From NCBI RefSeq assembly GCF_010093535.1, contig NW_022985167.1, positions 1,559,804 through 1,623,803 on the forward strand: a stretch of DNA of 64,000 bases, written 5' to 3'. Positions within the stretch are counted from its first letter, which is position 1. Each line of letters opens with the position of its first letter. The stretch comes from Lindgomyces ingoldianus. Taxonomy: Eukaryota > Ascomycota > Dothideomycetes > Pleosporales > Lindgomycetaceae. Both the position numbers and the translations under genes were made by a program. The notes beneath the pieces were generated by a model. The model saw only the letters and a list, made by a program, of their open reading frames with translations, did no database searches and was not told the DNA's origin. This document shows, in pieces, positions 46,659 through 60,100 of the stretch.

Positions 46659-47351
46659 ATTTTCACCCGAATTGGTTCACTTGAAGAGATGGTTGCGTGA
46701 TGGAACTAGACCAGGAAATGGCAGCTTCGCACCCTAAGTTATTATATCAACGAGCACCTACCCCAATTCTATTCCCCAAGCTCTTGTATATCGCTTTCAT
46801 TTCGCGTGAAGTTCGAATGGGCATTTGGAAGAAATTTGACATGATCGTTCGGCTTTGAAGGATGAGCCGCAGGGGTAGAACATCCAAGCGCTCATATAAT
46901 AAATGGCTGACCCCGCAATATCCTTAACGTTCCGCGATGGCGTCGGCAAGTCAGCCAATACTACGTAGGCTTTGGAGTGAGCGAGCATTTGGGTAAAAGC
47001 AAGCCAAGAAGGCGTTTTGAAATGATTTGGGTTTGGAGAGAGGAGGTGAGCGGGTTGAAACGGCAGTTACTTGTGGGTCGCCACGTGCCAGCGAACACAT
47101 GGACAATCTTGGAACTTTGTCAAGGATCGTGAGCTGGTCGAGATGATATTCAGTCGTTCTTTAGCTTGTATAAATCTAACCATGAGCCGTGTCTCTGCTC
47201 AAGTCTCACTGGTAGTGGACATTTCCAAAAAGACCTAGGGAAGCTTCCAGAAATAACGACTTGTGACAGACGCAAACTGGGTGCGAGTGATCAGTGCCCC
47301 TATCACGCCCCACTTCTTGTTGATTCCCCCACATCCCCACTATGCTACGGT
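46659..47351. other. Intergenic, promoter of the secreted-protein gene
   Basis: About 700 bases; no gene seen. Confidence 0.5.
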
Positions 47352-49562
47352 TCAATGTGCGAACCTGAAATCAAGCCTTTTATTTCCCTCGTCAGTTGTA
47401 GTCTCGAGGTACTCCAGCTGTTCTAGTTCGGTCTTTGCGTTCCACCTCTTCTCGCGTTGCTTATTACGCCAGACATAAAACCCCTTAGTGAGGAGATAGA
47501 TAGCGACGTTTCCAACTGCAATTGCAAGTAATTGTTTGTTGCCACGAGGGTAGTTTGGAGCGTCATCTATATTCTAGGTTAGAACACACAATATTCATGA
47601 AACGGTGAGGATATAGACGCAGCCAACTTACCCTTGCGGTAGATGTTCGAAGAAATGATCCCGCTCGCTTGGACGAACATGTTATAGGAAGCCGCAGAAA
47701 CTGTTCTGGATCGAACGGTATTCGAGTTCCTGGAGTTCCACCCTACTTGTATTGGATGCGCTGCATTCAGATATCAGTTACGAAACGGCATCGAAGAAGA
47801 CTGAAAAGTCCTTACCACTGGGGTAGCCTAGCAACAGAGTTATGACAGCCCATACTATCCACTTATTGGCCTTGGCAACATCGGCTACAACAAGCCAGAC
47901 CAGGAATGGAATAGCCCAAATTTGGCCAAGCATGGAGTGGAACGTAAGTTCCTTATGAATCTCAGCAGAGTACGTGACTCCTAACATCAGAAAGACTGCT
48001 AATGTCAATCTAAAAGCCTTAAGGGGTGAAGATATATACGTACTGTGAATGGCGGTCCAAGGGATAGCTAATAAGTTTGACTGGAATATATCAAAACCAA
48101 GACTGCGCAAAGACAGAGTGAGGTACTGCTGCGGTGGGGTCATAGGGATCTGGAAAAGAAGTCCAATGATGTAGAGTGGCCTGACTCGTCAGCAAATGGT
48201 GGCCAGGACTACTTAGTAGAAACTCTTACCAGAGATCATAATCCCTCAAGCTCTTCCACAACAATTTCGGTGTAACGGGTTGTCGGTTATGCATACCGCC
48301 CTTGGAAGGATCGTCTCGAATCACTCGGTTCACAATGATCTCCTCCTCTCGTGGGGTGAACCACCCCTTCTTTCCACGTGCCCAGCTAGCTGTTTGGCAA
48401 GGCCCTGGAGGCATAAGGAAGATTGCAGCCACGCCAACTACGAGTGTGAGAAGACCCTGCCGTTGGTTAACATGAATTTCTAGAACCTTGGGGAATGTTG
48501 TAAGATACCTCGATGAGAAACAGCCATCTCCATCCAGCATACCCGTGCAAGCCTCGCATGTGAAGCAATCCATAGGCAAGGAAACCGGCAAGGATATCCG
48601 CGATACTCATAGCGGTCCAGAAGAATCCCAGCCGGAGAGATAGTTCATGGTGCTTGTAGAAATATGATAGATAAAGGATAATCTAAGAATGTGAGCTTGG
48701 AAATCATGGTTGCGATGACGCTTCACATACATCCGGAATAAACCCTCCCTGCAGGATACCGAGCAATGATCTAAACGCTAGGAAACTTGCACGGCTAGAC
48801 AACCAAAATTGAGATGACGCGACGATAGACCAGAGTATCAGTTGCATGGGGATCCATCGGTCTGGACCCATCCATTTGCTCACAAGTTGAGAGGGAAGCT
48901 CTGCACACAAGAAGCTCAGTTTGAAAACGGTATTTCCGAGATTGTAATCTAAAAGGTATTAGCGCCACTAGGATACTAAGTGGTGGAGAATATACCATTA
49001 GTAGTAAGATGTAGATCTTTAAGAAAGTTATCGGTGTTCGCTTGCTGGAGATTGGCGCGATCAAGCTCAAGCGCCATGAACATAACACACGCAAAGACCA
49101 TGATACGGAAATCAATTTTCCTGATGAGTCTGTGTTCCTCACCCCATGTCCATCTTGCCAGCGGATTGAATCGATGCAGATTTTCCCTACAACTGTTAGT
49201 TCATCCTGAGTCCATACATGAAGAGAGATCAAGGGTGTACCAATCAGCACGAGGTTGATACTGTTTGGCTGTTTCCGTGTCATCATATACGCTGGGCTAG
49301 TCGAAATCAGTCATTATCTGAAACGAACACTGGTTGGACTCACTAAAGTTGCGATGGCATCTGGGTCATATGATCTAGCTCTTTGGAACCAGAATCTTTT
49401 TTCTTCGTGCGGGACACCAAGGGGTGGCACAGATGCTTCAGTTACAGCCACATTTGCTTTGTCTTTCTCGAATCCGATACTAGAACCCTTGGCGATGTCT
49501 TCGGATGATGATGAGGAGGCCCCGTCAGGGGTGCGACTGAAACCCGAGAGAACAGTGGTCAT
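47352..49562 (-). CDS. MFS carrier, ACS family (allantoate/nicotinate/sulfonate permease type)
   Basis: A multi-exon gene with at least eight introns of about 47-60 nt. Exon 1 is 49562-49344 ([20 protein letters not shown]), exon 2 49296-49241, then about 49186-48995, 48948-48731, 48682-48509, 48456-48230 and several shorter exons ending at a TGA at 47352. The reconstructed chain of ~520 residues has an acidic, Ser-rich cytosolic N-terminus and [20 protein letters not shown] before helix 1. It continues with [40 protein letters not shown] and [20 protein letters not shown], all typical of the Dal5/Tna1/Soa1-type anion:cation symporters. The cytosolic C-terminus is charged ([20 protein letters not shown]). 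It is divergently paired with a TauD-type sulfonate dioxygenase, which suggests sulfonate or taurine uptake. Confidence 0.85.
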
Positions 49563-50993
49563 GGCGGAAAAAGAGATTCAGTTCGCGAGTACCTCAAAGC
49601 GCAGGTTGGAGTGCCCTGGTACTGCATTCCTAAGGCAAGAAGATCACATTTATAGTTCCCGGGACACTGTTCTCGCAGACCCAAGCGATGGGAACAAGAC
49701 CGGACAGACCGAAAACGCAATTCTACGAGTGAATGGTAAATACTCCACCATTCGAATCGCCAAGTCGTTAAGCTTGATAAGACATAAGTCGCTGATAGTT
49801 CGATGAAGCCCAAACTAATATTAGCAAGAATTGCTCGAGGTCGTTCGGATAGGGCGTCGCTATCCCTAGTGACTGTGTAGCGAATGCATTCCATAAAAAT
49901 CAAGATCATGGCATAGTTTAACCCAATTGAAAGAAAGCTTGACTGGGGGTGGGTCGAATATTCTGTCACTCCCGCGGATTCGAGCTATGGAGGCAATCTC
50001 ATTCTTCACTTACTCGTGCCGTCTCGGTTTGAGAACCTAACCACCGGGACTTCAGACCTCAAAAGCAAACCTATCTGAAGATTCCCGATGTCCCCAGCCG
50101 AATAGGGTACTGTGCCACCCATTAACTTGTTTTGAGAGGGGACGAGCTCAGTTTACGAAGCTTCTTCAGCATGATATGATTTCCTGCAGATGAACTGATT
50201 ACCTCGTGCCGTTCTCCCTTGGTATTCCGCAGGAGAAATGACCCTCGTAAGGTTAGGTTGAGAAGGTTGAAGGGTGAAGCAATATTGCGCGAGAATGATA
50301 CAATTGCGATAAGGGAGGCGAACCTCCAATCTAGCGAATAGGCCAAATATAATTTCGACGTCTATACCCCGAGCTTGCGGGGTTAGAATACTATCTCCGC
50401 TGTTTGGTGTGGGATATGCAACCTGGGCTGTTATTTGCAAAAGAGCCCGGTACCAAGGGGTCGGCGTAGGCATGGACAAAGGAATCCCGGAAAGTGAAAT
50501 GTCACTGCTGATGAAATGTGTTCCTAGCTAGCCTTAAAGTGCAAGCGAAAGACTAGTCGCTGAAGCAGGGGACTGTAGCGCGATGTCTTGGATGTCTCTA
50601 CCTTCACTGTTTCGGGGAAACGTGCTGCCGAAGGAGCACGCAATCTCTCCCCCACATTTCGAACACAGCACCCTTCATCTAGCTTCAAAACTTCGAACAA
50701 CTTCAAGCGTATCACGGATAACACTGCCGATAGGACCAACGAGAGCGTTTGGGACATCGCTGTCCTCGCCTTCTCTTTTACATCCCGAGCTCGCAAGGAT
50801 AACTTGCAATGATGCAATCTTTCAATGGGACTAGGCGAGATCATGCGGTTCCCTAGAATCCGTTATGATGCAGTAGCTTTGGGATATACAGGATATATAA
50901 GTAAGAGAGGTTGAGAGACCGCACCAACGACCTGGGGTCTTTGTTCGTAGTTACCTTCGAATATTTACGCCGAACCCCAAATTCATCACTCAA
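49563..50993. promoter_or_regulatory. Shared divergent promoter of ACS carrier and TauD gene
   Basis: 1.43 kb between two diverging start codons, without a supported gene. ATGATATGAT at 50171-50180 differs by one base from the CYS3/MetR sulfur-regulator consensus ATGRYRYCAT; a perfect match was not found, so sulfur control is only a suggestion. Confidence 0.4.
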
Positions 50994-52252
50994 ATGGCCA
51001 CCCAGACTATTACAGACGTCGGGCAGGAGTCCAAAACGCAGAACACTTTCCATAAAGATCCTCTTCGACTGAGGGGCGCTCTTGATGGGTATCAATCCTT
51101 TGACGTTACGCCGATCATCGGTCGCGAGTTTGTGGATGTAAACCTGAAGGACTGGCTTCGAGCACCCAACTCGGATGATTTAATCCGTGACCTTGCCATC
51201 ACCAGTAGGCATATAAATGCTGCTGCCTTTCGTTTGATCCTTTACTAACTTCTCGGATAGTCTCTCAACGTGGTGTGGTCTTCTTCCGTAAGCAGGACGA
51301 TCTTGACAACGACCTGCAGAAGGAGTTGGCTCAGCGTCTTGGCGAACTCTCGGGAAAGCCTGCGACCTCGAAACTCCACATACATCCCGTTAGTAACTCC
51401 GGTCGCCGACTTGGTGGCAAGGACGATGAGATCAGTGTCATTAGCTCGGAGCAAGCAAAAGAAATTTACAAGAATCGTTTCTTGAACTTCTCCCAGAAAA
51501 AGCAGAGCGCAAAGGAAGGCTGGCACAGCGATATTACTTTCGAGCCAGTCCCGTCCGATTATGCAATTTTGAGATTGACTCAGTTACCGAAGACAGGAGG
51601 TGGTTAGTAATATACACTATTCGGACTGAGGTCTGGAATAGCACTCATTAGTGAACCTAGATACTTTATGGGCATCAGGATATGAGCTCTACGACCGCCT
51701 TTCCAAGCCCTACCAGAAGTTTTTCGAATCCCTGACCGCGACATACGCTCAACCAGGCTTCGGACTTGCTGCAAAGGAGAATGGTTTCGAACTCTACAGC
51801 AAGCCACGTGGTGCACCAGAGAATGTTGGTTCAGAGCTGATTGCCACCCATCCCGTCATCCGTACGAACCCTGTAACAGGTTGGAAGTCAATTTTCGCAG
51901 TTGGACACCATGTGCAGCAGATCAATGGGCTCACTGAACAGGAGAGCAGACGTGCGCTGGACTGGTTCGTGCAACTGATTGTGGAGAACCATGATCTGCA
52001 AGTGCGCCACAGATGGCAGAATCCTAATGATCTTGGTGAGTGATATAACGAGATTGTCATTACGCAAGTGGACACTGTGCTGATAGCAGCCTAGCGATCT
52101 GGGATAACCGCAGTGTCTATCACACCGCAACCTTCGACTACTTTGGGCTAGGAGAGAGGACAGGACAGAGGGCAGTGAGTCTTGGAGAGAGGCCATATTT
52201 GGATCCAAGTAGCACCTCTCGGCGTGATGCATTAGGTCTGAAAGAGGCGTGA
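50994..52252 (+). CDS. TauD/TfdA-family alpha-ketoglutarate-dependent sulfonate dioxygenase
   Basis: Four exons (50994-51204, 51261-51602, 51661-52035, 52095-52252) join in phase to 361 residues. The fold is TauD: FDVTPIIGREFVDVNLKDWL at the N-terminus, QRGVVFFRKQDDLDNDLQKE, the iron-binding HxD in GWHSDITFEPVPSDYAIL (about residues 159-161), TGGDTLWASGYELYDRL, TGWKSIFAVGHHVQQINGL, and the distal His in DNRSVYHTATFDYFG (about 319), followed by GERTGQRAV with the 2-oxoglutarate-binding Arg. Fungal members such as yeast Jlp1 release sulfite from taurine and alkyl sulfonates as a sulfur source. The neighbouring ACS carrier supports that role. Cytosolic. Confidence 0.9.
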
Positions 52253-53455
52253 CTGATCACAAGTGTTAATGATGCGTTCAGCTGGCTTAATTTAAGTGAA
52301 GGATTTTACGAGCTTGCTTAATTATGAGCCATTGAAATTCGACTTAAATATTTCGCCTCTCCTGAGTAGGATTATGGGCCCTAGTCCTCATCGTCTAGAT
52401 TCACTTAGTTGAGTAACATCCATCCATGGGTCGCGCAAAACCCACCGTGCTGCAAAATGTAAGGAGTACTTTGACTTCACACTACTTAAACTCTGCACAC
52501 ACTTGAATGCCTATTATATTTTCGCATTACGCATGTACTATAGGTGATCCTACACATGCAGGCACCTTCACACTCAAAAATTACCATCGCGTCGTCGTCG
52601 TCGCGCCTGATTTGTAAGAGTTCTCCTTTTGTCGCGAAACAGGCTTCTCCCGCTACAGCACTATCATCATACTCTTGTCGCTACTAAAACTGATAGAATA
52701 GCTCTATCTAAGCCTGCGAACATCACTACAGTGTTTAAAAGCCACTATCTGTATTGTGGCTGCTATCGCATGGAGATTCACGCAAGGTCGCTACGTGTGT
52801 CGGTACCTTCAATGAAAGTAATCATCAATATAGGCTAGTGCGATACGATCTCGCACATCTAATCCTCCGTAACTAGCACTGTGTAATTTACTCGGTCAAG
52901 AGCTCAGCCTGTGGCTGTGCGGAGCCATGCACACGGGCCCCCAACTTTGGCCGTGCTTCCAGTCACCAACTCAACTCTCTAGAACTGCCTACAGAAATCG
53001 CCACTTCACAAGGTCATGGCAGGAGCGGGTCGGCCGTCCTCCCTGCTAGCGTCACCAAGGTGTTCATCCACTTCTCAAGATATAAGAATATTTAGTCTAG
53101 TCGCCTGCGAATTCGCCTCCTGCCGCAGCATGACCGCGGCACGTCAGCCTTCCCGCGCCACACCACTGTAGGCTGGACAGTCAGCCGCGCCCCCCCTCCC
53201 CAAGCTAACCTATTCATAAGGCAGAGCAGAATCAGCGCACAACACTCTTGCAGTGTCTCGCCTTCAGATGCAGTTCTTCGGTAAATTTCAGTGTCCCTAT
53301 TTTCCTGTATGCGCACTAATCTTGATAGCTAGGACAGATATTCTCGACGGACGAGCGAGTCGTCGTGCCCGTCTTTCAGCTAGGCTGCCGCATTCGAACC
53401 CAGCCAAAACCCATTCCTACCTGCCGCTTGCCTCCGTCCAGCCACATGCGAAACA
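52253..53455. other. Intergenic upstream of the split HET-NLR gene
   Basis: 1.2 kb without a supported gene; short (GTC)n/(CGT)n run near 52592-52607. The distal part should contain the native promoter of the HET-NACHT-WD40 gene. Confidence 0.5.
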
Positions 53456-53699
53456 ATGCGTCTATTGCGACGCAGCGATACCGGCGAATTCACTCTTACC
53501 GAAGATTTTGTTGGCGACGAGGCGATTCCTCGCTACGCGATACTTTCGCACACATGGGGAGCCGATGCTGAGGAGGTCACTTTTGAAGACCTGACAAATG
53601 GCACTGGCAGAGATAAGCCTGGCTACGAGAAGATCTGGTTCTGTGGAGAACAGGCTGCACAAGACGACTTGCAATACTTTTGGATTGACACCTGTTGCA
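53456..53699 (+). pseudogene. HET domain, 5' half of split HET-NACHT-WD40 gene
   Basis: ATG at 53456 (AACAATGCG) opens MRLLRRSDTGEFTLTEDFVG, the standard start of HET-E/HET-D-type NLRs. It is followed by IPRYAILSHTWGADAEEVTF, GYEKIWFCGEQA and YFWIDTCC. In relatives the next residues are IDKxNxAEL; here homology stops abruptly at 53699 and unrelated sequence follows, with a stop at 53819-53821. The missing continuation begins at 61555. As it stands the frame would give a 121-residue truncated HET fragment. No mutation other than the insertion is seen in this half. Confidence 0.8.
53695..53699. repeat. Insertion-site 5-bp repeat, left copy (TTGCA)
   Basis: TTGCA ends the left HET fragment and recurs at 61550-61554 where HET homology resumes. 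One copy is needed for the native DTCCID-coding sequence, so the other is a target-site duplication or junction microhomology. Confidence 0.65.
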
Positions 53700-53865
53700 C
53701 TATACAGACTTACCACCGACGACAACGCCCTACGAAACGGGTGGCATATGCCGCCGAAAACAGCGGCAGAATGTATGTAGCTTTTAAATACAAACCTTAC
53801 TCAGTCACCTTTTTCATCTGACAATCCTTGTTCAGCTCTAATCCCAGAACCCGATCATGCAACAA

Positions 53866-53921
53866 GGCGCAGCTTTGTGGGCGCAGCTTTGGGGGCGCAG
53901 CTTTGGGGGCGCAGCTTTGGA
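53866..53921. repeat. 14-bp minisatellite, four copies
   Basis: Four consecutive 14-bp units (ggcgcagctttgtg, ggcgcagctttggg twice, ggcgcagctttgga). The unit is not a multiple of three. It lies 166 bases inside the insertion, upstream of the ATPase-HET gene. Confidence 0.9.
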
Positions 53922-54129
53922 AGCCTCGGGTGGGCACTCTTTCCATTTATTTCTCAGACTTTTCAACTGGACAACTTCCAACTCCCAGCAATGCGACGAT
54001 AGTATTTGTTATGACGAGCAAAATAATGAGCAGTATCATGAAAGTTGTCTCATAATTTCCTAATTTCTTCTGAATATTCAGCTTTGTGCATCGGCGTCAC
54101 GTCGGCCATAGTTTCGTTGACCATCAGAA

Positions 54130-57100
54130 ATGGATGCCTCCCGGCAGAGTGCTGCAAAGAACCTCATAGACACGATAAGTAGAGAGCATACATTAGGCGG
54201 GAGCCTATTCGGAACAAGACTCGAGTTGCTCTTCAGCAACAACTTGAAAATGTGAGAGCAGGTTCTCAGTTTTTTGCTCCAGTCAATCCGTTAATTATCA
54301 TATCATGAATTCGGGCTAATCTAGGGGAAACCGCAGCCTCTCGGACCAGCTTTACGAAAGATCGACCCACTTTCTCCTAGAGCTTATTCAAAATGCCGAT
54401 GACAACACCTACACCTGTGAACATCCCACCTTGAGCTTTACATACCGTCCAGGGATTCTCCGCATCGACTGTAACGAAGTAGGATTTACTTCAGACAATG
54501 TTAAAGCTATCTGTGCGATCAGCCAAAGCACCAAAATTGAGCAGACGAGCTATGACGAATACATTGGTGAGAAAGGCATTGGCTTTAAATCTGTCTTTAA
54601 GGCTGCGGACATCGTATGGATTGCATCGGGCCCCTATACGTTTAAGTTCGACAAGAACCAACCACTAGGCATGATTACGCCAGTGTGGGCGGAATTTCCG
54701 GAGCCGGCTCAAACAGGGCAGACGTCTTTCTATCTCCAGTTCTCCAAAGACTACGAGGAGAAGGATCTCATCAATGAATTACTAACATTCGACAACAAAT
54801 CTATCATATTCCTCAGACGAATTGAGATCATCAATATCCAGATTACCTGCCGAGATGGGCAGATATGGAAGAAATCGGTTCAAAAGACCGAACGCTGGCA
54901 ATACGGCGACCGGGTAATTAGTTTGGCTGTGGATAATTGTAACTTCAAATACCAGATACAAACTTATATCGTCAAAGACCTTCCTAGAGAGCACAGGCGT
55001 CCAAATCGGCCACAATCCAAAATTTCGCTTGCTTTTCCAATCGTAAACTTCTTACAGCAACCCAATATTCTTTATCAGAGTGTGTATGCTTTCTTACCAA
55101 TCAGGAATTACGGTCTAAAGGTAATCTCATCGCTTGTTAGAATATTGCTCGCTCTACTAACGATCAAATAGTTTCTCTTACAAGGCGATTTTATTCTCAC
55201 GGCCAGCCGCGAGGATATTGAGAATACTCCATGGAATCATACACTTCGTGATGCTGTGGCCGAGGCGTTTCTGTGTTCCATTAACCACTTCAACCAAGGG
55301 GAGTTGAAGTACGTCTGGCCTGGTTATCTCCCATCACTTTCAAAAGCTGCTTCCAATTTCTTTACGCCAGCAGTCGCATCCATCTTGACAAAGCTTCAAG
55401 AGAGCTGTGTCGTAGAGTCATGTGCAGGAATTTTAGTTGAGCCTTCATCAGTGAAGTACGTATCGTCGGATGCATTCACTGATGATGAAGGTATACCATT
55501 CACCCTAAGCCCACGAACCGCACCAAGGTACTTGTCGTCAAAATACCCGAAATGGGCCTTCGAAGCCATGGCCGATATTGGCGTCTCTCAGCTAAATTTC
55601 CAGGAGTTCTTGCAAGATCTCAAATTGATAATCGATGATAGTCCGGAAAACTTTCACAAGAGACCGGCGAGGTGGCACTCACAACTTGCAAAAACTCTTC
55701 TCGAACTTGGAACAAATGCAGAACTGCTGCACAAAATACAGGATTTATATCTTATTCCATTACATGATGGTTCCTGGACTTCCAATCAGGGACGTGATAT
55801 TTTCTTTTCAAAAAATGAAACACTTTTGGAGATACCCAGCGGCATTAAAGTGTCAACTGTGGACTCGAGCGTCGAATCTGATCCAAATCGACGAAAACTC
55901 TTCATGAGTCTCGGCGTCCGAGCCTGGGAGACACCGGAAATCTGCCGCTTCATTCTGAGAACACACGCGGCATTGGACTTCGACCCTAAGGCCTTCACGC
56001 CAAGTCAGCTTATCTCCCATACCATGTTCCTCTATAAAGCGTCGTGGCAGCCACCGAAAAAGGCAGATCTCTGGTTTGCCACCAAGCACGACGATCGCTC
56101 TCTTGGAAGAAAACTGTACATACCCGCTGCTCATGCAGCCAACTCAGCCGCGGGGAGATTATTTGACCAACTTCAGAGGAAATTTGCTGTCATACACGCT
56201 GCTTATCTCGAAATTTCATCTCCCTCTGATTCAGACTGGGAGCCTTGGTTGGTTCGTAACTTTGGGTTGTCTACGGTTCCCCGCTTGATCGACCCCCGTA
56301 TTGAGAGTCTGTTCGCCGAACAGGGAACCAGCGAGTGTACAGGAAGTGGTGTAAATCCATTACTGCGTGCCCCGGATATTGAATGGAGCGAATCCACTAT
56401 CTCGCTAATCCATTCGAGGGATGTAAATTGGGAGGAAGCACACAATAAATCATCAAAACAGAAGCACGAGGCATCTGTGCTATCGGACGAATTCGCCTTC
56501 ATGTTTCGGGAATGCCATAGCTCTGATGTCCTTCAACTTCTGAAAGACAACTGGCAGCACTATTCCAAGTGGATCGTTGGTTTGCACAAAGACTGGCAAA
56601 ATAACGATTTCCGTGCATTAAGCGCTGAACTGAAGTACACACTGAGTGTACGTCGGGTGCACACTGCTAAAGGTCTCTTGCCGCTAAAAGATACTGTCCT
56701 TCCTATGATCGACCCCGAACTTGATGAAGAATGCAACATTCCAGCTCTGGCTATCGAAAAACCTCAGGATGCCGAATGGGTATTCTTGAGCTATTTCGGT
56801 GTTCTAGTCAAAGCTGACATCCATTACTATTTGCGATGTCTAATTGCCTTATCAGAGGGTCACACACCGGAAGTTGACAAAGTAGCCTATATCTATGAGC
56901 AGATTCAAGCCAACTACAAAGGGAATGAAGACATCATTAAGTAATTATGCCTACTCGTGTTTCATGGTTTAGAAACTGATTGAATTTCTAGTGCAGCATT
57001 TAGCGAGAAAGCGATTGTCTACGCAATTCCCACAGCACGGAGTGCTAATAAGCGTTCTCAGTGGATGTCTATGAGAGACTGTGTCTTGCGTGGAATTCCT

Positions 57101-60100
57101 GTTGAGAATTGTTATCAGAGCAGTTCATACCTTTTTCGGTGCCTCATGTGCCCTTGGGGGGATCCCATCGCACCATTGCTTGCAGCAGCAACATCCATTA
57201 CAACTGCAACTAGATTGGAAGACATTACCCGTCTCTTCCGCGACATCAGTATTGCACTGAAAGACATCAGTACCACCAAGTCTGCACAATTACTTCGCTC
57301 TCTCCGAGATCATTCCATCTTTCCAATTACGACGAGTGGCCAAATGCAGGGCTACGGCAACCTCCTCGGTGTGCAAGATGTATCTTGGTACATCGCTGAT
57401 CAGCATTTAATTAGAGAAAGCTTTATAGGGAAGTTGCCTCTACTAGCTGTGCCCGTCGAAGAACTTGTTGCACTAGAGGACTTCTTCCACGTATTACGGC
57501 TGGATGGCCGTATATTGTCGAAATGTGCTACAAGTGAAACCAACCCATCAGGACGAATCGAAATGCACCTGGTGTATACAGCTTCTCTTCAGGCAAAAAC
57601 TCGTTTTCTCAAAGCGTGAGTGTCACTTTCCATCAATTGTCTCTGTTATCCACAGGAGTTCGTCACTATCTTCGGTGGTGCTCGTTGCAACAAGTGGAGA
57701 ATTATCATTCCGTTTGTTCACGTATTGACTAACGCTCAATGTATCAGTTTGGTTCCGCAGCTACACTCTGACAGAGCTGCCATAAACCGCCAGCTCAATG
57801 ATCTGCGAGTCCATGTTGCCACACAAGTATCACAAGTCTTTGTGTTGGAACAGGAAGACACTGAAATTTATGGCAACCCTGTTCGGGGTCAAGTAGCCAT
57901 GTTGCGCAACGACAATCATATTGATTTCTTTCTAACAGAGGAATCTATAAATGCGGAATATCCGCCCTTTGACTTGGTACGAGCCATTGCTGATATCTGT
58001 GCTTTCAAAGATCTAAGTCATTATTCACTACTGTTTGCCGTTCTAAGCAATTATAGTATGGAGGGCATAGCGGAAGCTTTTGCCCAACAGGGGTTGCAGG
58101 TTGAGGGAATCATCGTTGGTATGATATGAAACGCTCGAGACTCCTCAATTACTTATTTGATCGCAGCTAACCCAAAGAAATCTCGTAAACAACGGAAAGA
58201 TTTATTCGCCATGCCATCCCCATTTTCCAAGGAGGTGGCACGTGACCCTGGAGAAGGTCAAGGGATAGTCGAAGCGACGAAGTATGATGGTTTTGGCCAC
58301 AGAGTTGGCGTTGAGCATAAAGATAATGATAGACGTGCTCCGTTGAGAAATTTTGCAGAAGACAAAGGCCAAGGCTATGCGGAGAACGCAGTTGCAGGCC
58401 ATTTTGATACACTCGCGGGATGGGACCTCGTTCAGTATCTTGGAGAACTTCTAGTAAGTAGAAATCTTTGCTGTGATATGTGTTGAGCTAATGATGACTA
58501 GGTGTCAAAACTACTTCAGAAACTTCTCGGGTCCAGCTATTGGCCTGAAAGAGATTGGACAAGCTGTTTTCGGCATAACTCTGGTCACAAGCCATTCGAA
58601 GGAGTGGGAACATGTGCCCCATTTAAAATAGAAGAGTCAAAGGCCCGAGATCTGATGACAGCATTCCTCATGAAGCACGGGCAATCTGAGACATCAAACT
58701 GGGCAAACTTGCTTCAAGTGAACTCGCCGGTATATCATTTTGAAGTGGCGGTAAGTACGGGGGGTCAAGCGGCATTGTATATCGCCGATGCGTCGCAAGT
58801 CGAAAGAGTAAATAGACCTTCCTGATCCTCTAACTATCTACTAATATTGGCGTTTAGATACGCCAGTTCAAGATGCAGACTGTCGGTGGTCAAAACAACA
58901 AGCACGTCGCCGTTCTAGTCAGGATAAGTGACGTTCACTCTGATGACCTGTCTTCGATCCGCTTTATCGTCGATCCATGGCGGTTCCTTGAGTCCGGGAG
59001 AATCGTGCTACAAGGAGGTTGGCTCTTAAAGGCTTCAATACAAGAAAACAGAACCGGAAAGAGACGTAAGGTCTCTACACCTATTACTTGGGCCGAATCA
59101 ATCCCTTCCCTGCAAAATTCATCTATAATTTCTACACCTTCAGAGACTCGGCACAAAGAGGCTTTCATTTACCGATCCTTATACCCCGGACAAATTCGTC
59201 TACTGTATCTTGTCCCAGGTTGTGATCATGATGACCTACGAGGCGCGATATTTCACAACCCCTGTCAATATGATCAGGCTTACCAAGCGCTGTCATATGC
59301 ATGGGGATCGACAGAGCGTACTGAGTTGCTGACCACGCCGGAGGGAGTTCTTCCTATTACAAAATCCTTGCACACAGCTTTACAACGTTTGAGGCACCAG
59401 ACTGACGCTGTCATTCTCTGGGTGGATGCAATATGCATCAACCAAGACGACAACACCGAAAAAGCACAACAAATCCGGTTATTGCCAAAGATCTTCCAGA
59501 TGGCATTATGTACGTATGTATTTCTGGAAGATAGCAGAGACGCCAATGCTGCCATAGACATGTTGATGCAGATTCTGAACGAAGACAACTATGGTACTAG
59601 ATGTTTGCAGGCAACACATGAACCGGAATCGAGAGAGCCAGACCGTGAAAGCGGATCTGACGGGACCTCAGTTGAGATGTGGGACGCTGAAGAGAAAGAT
59701 AGCGATGGTACGACAAGCACGACTCCCTCACATCAATCGCCTGAGAATTTGCCTTCTGTTGTAGCGACTTGGGACAAAAGATCCGCATCTCTTCTGGAAT
59801 ATCCCATTTGGACCTCCATTCAGGGCTTCTTTGAGCTTCCGTGGTTTCGCAGGGTTTGGGTTATTCAAGAGATTGCCGTGTCGCGCGCTGTGAAGATCGT
59901 ATGTGGTAAGTGGACGATTGACTGGGAAGATTTATATCATGCTACGGATATCATTGATCGCAAACTGCAAACTTCCCACAGCCCCTGCTTGAATCTGCTA
60001 CGGAAGAGCTGGGAACCCTTCCAGTCCATAGCGGCACTGAGGGAGTGGGAAACAAGACGGTATCGCTGGACACTTCTTATGCTTCTCGAGAAGTTTCGAA

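Noticed and set aside
57620..57747. Continuous reading through the region between exons 4 and 5 of the ATPase-HET gene
   Set aside because: The alternative 40-nt intron followed by a second one would need a 26-nt intron to stay in frame. One 132-nt intron (57616-57747) with GTGAGT donor and TGACTAAC branch keeps phase and continuity.
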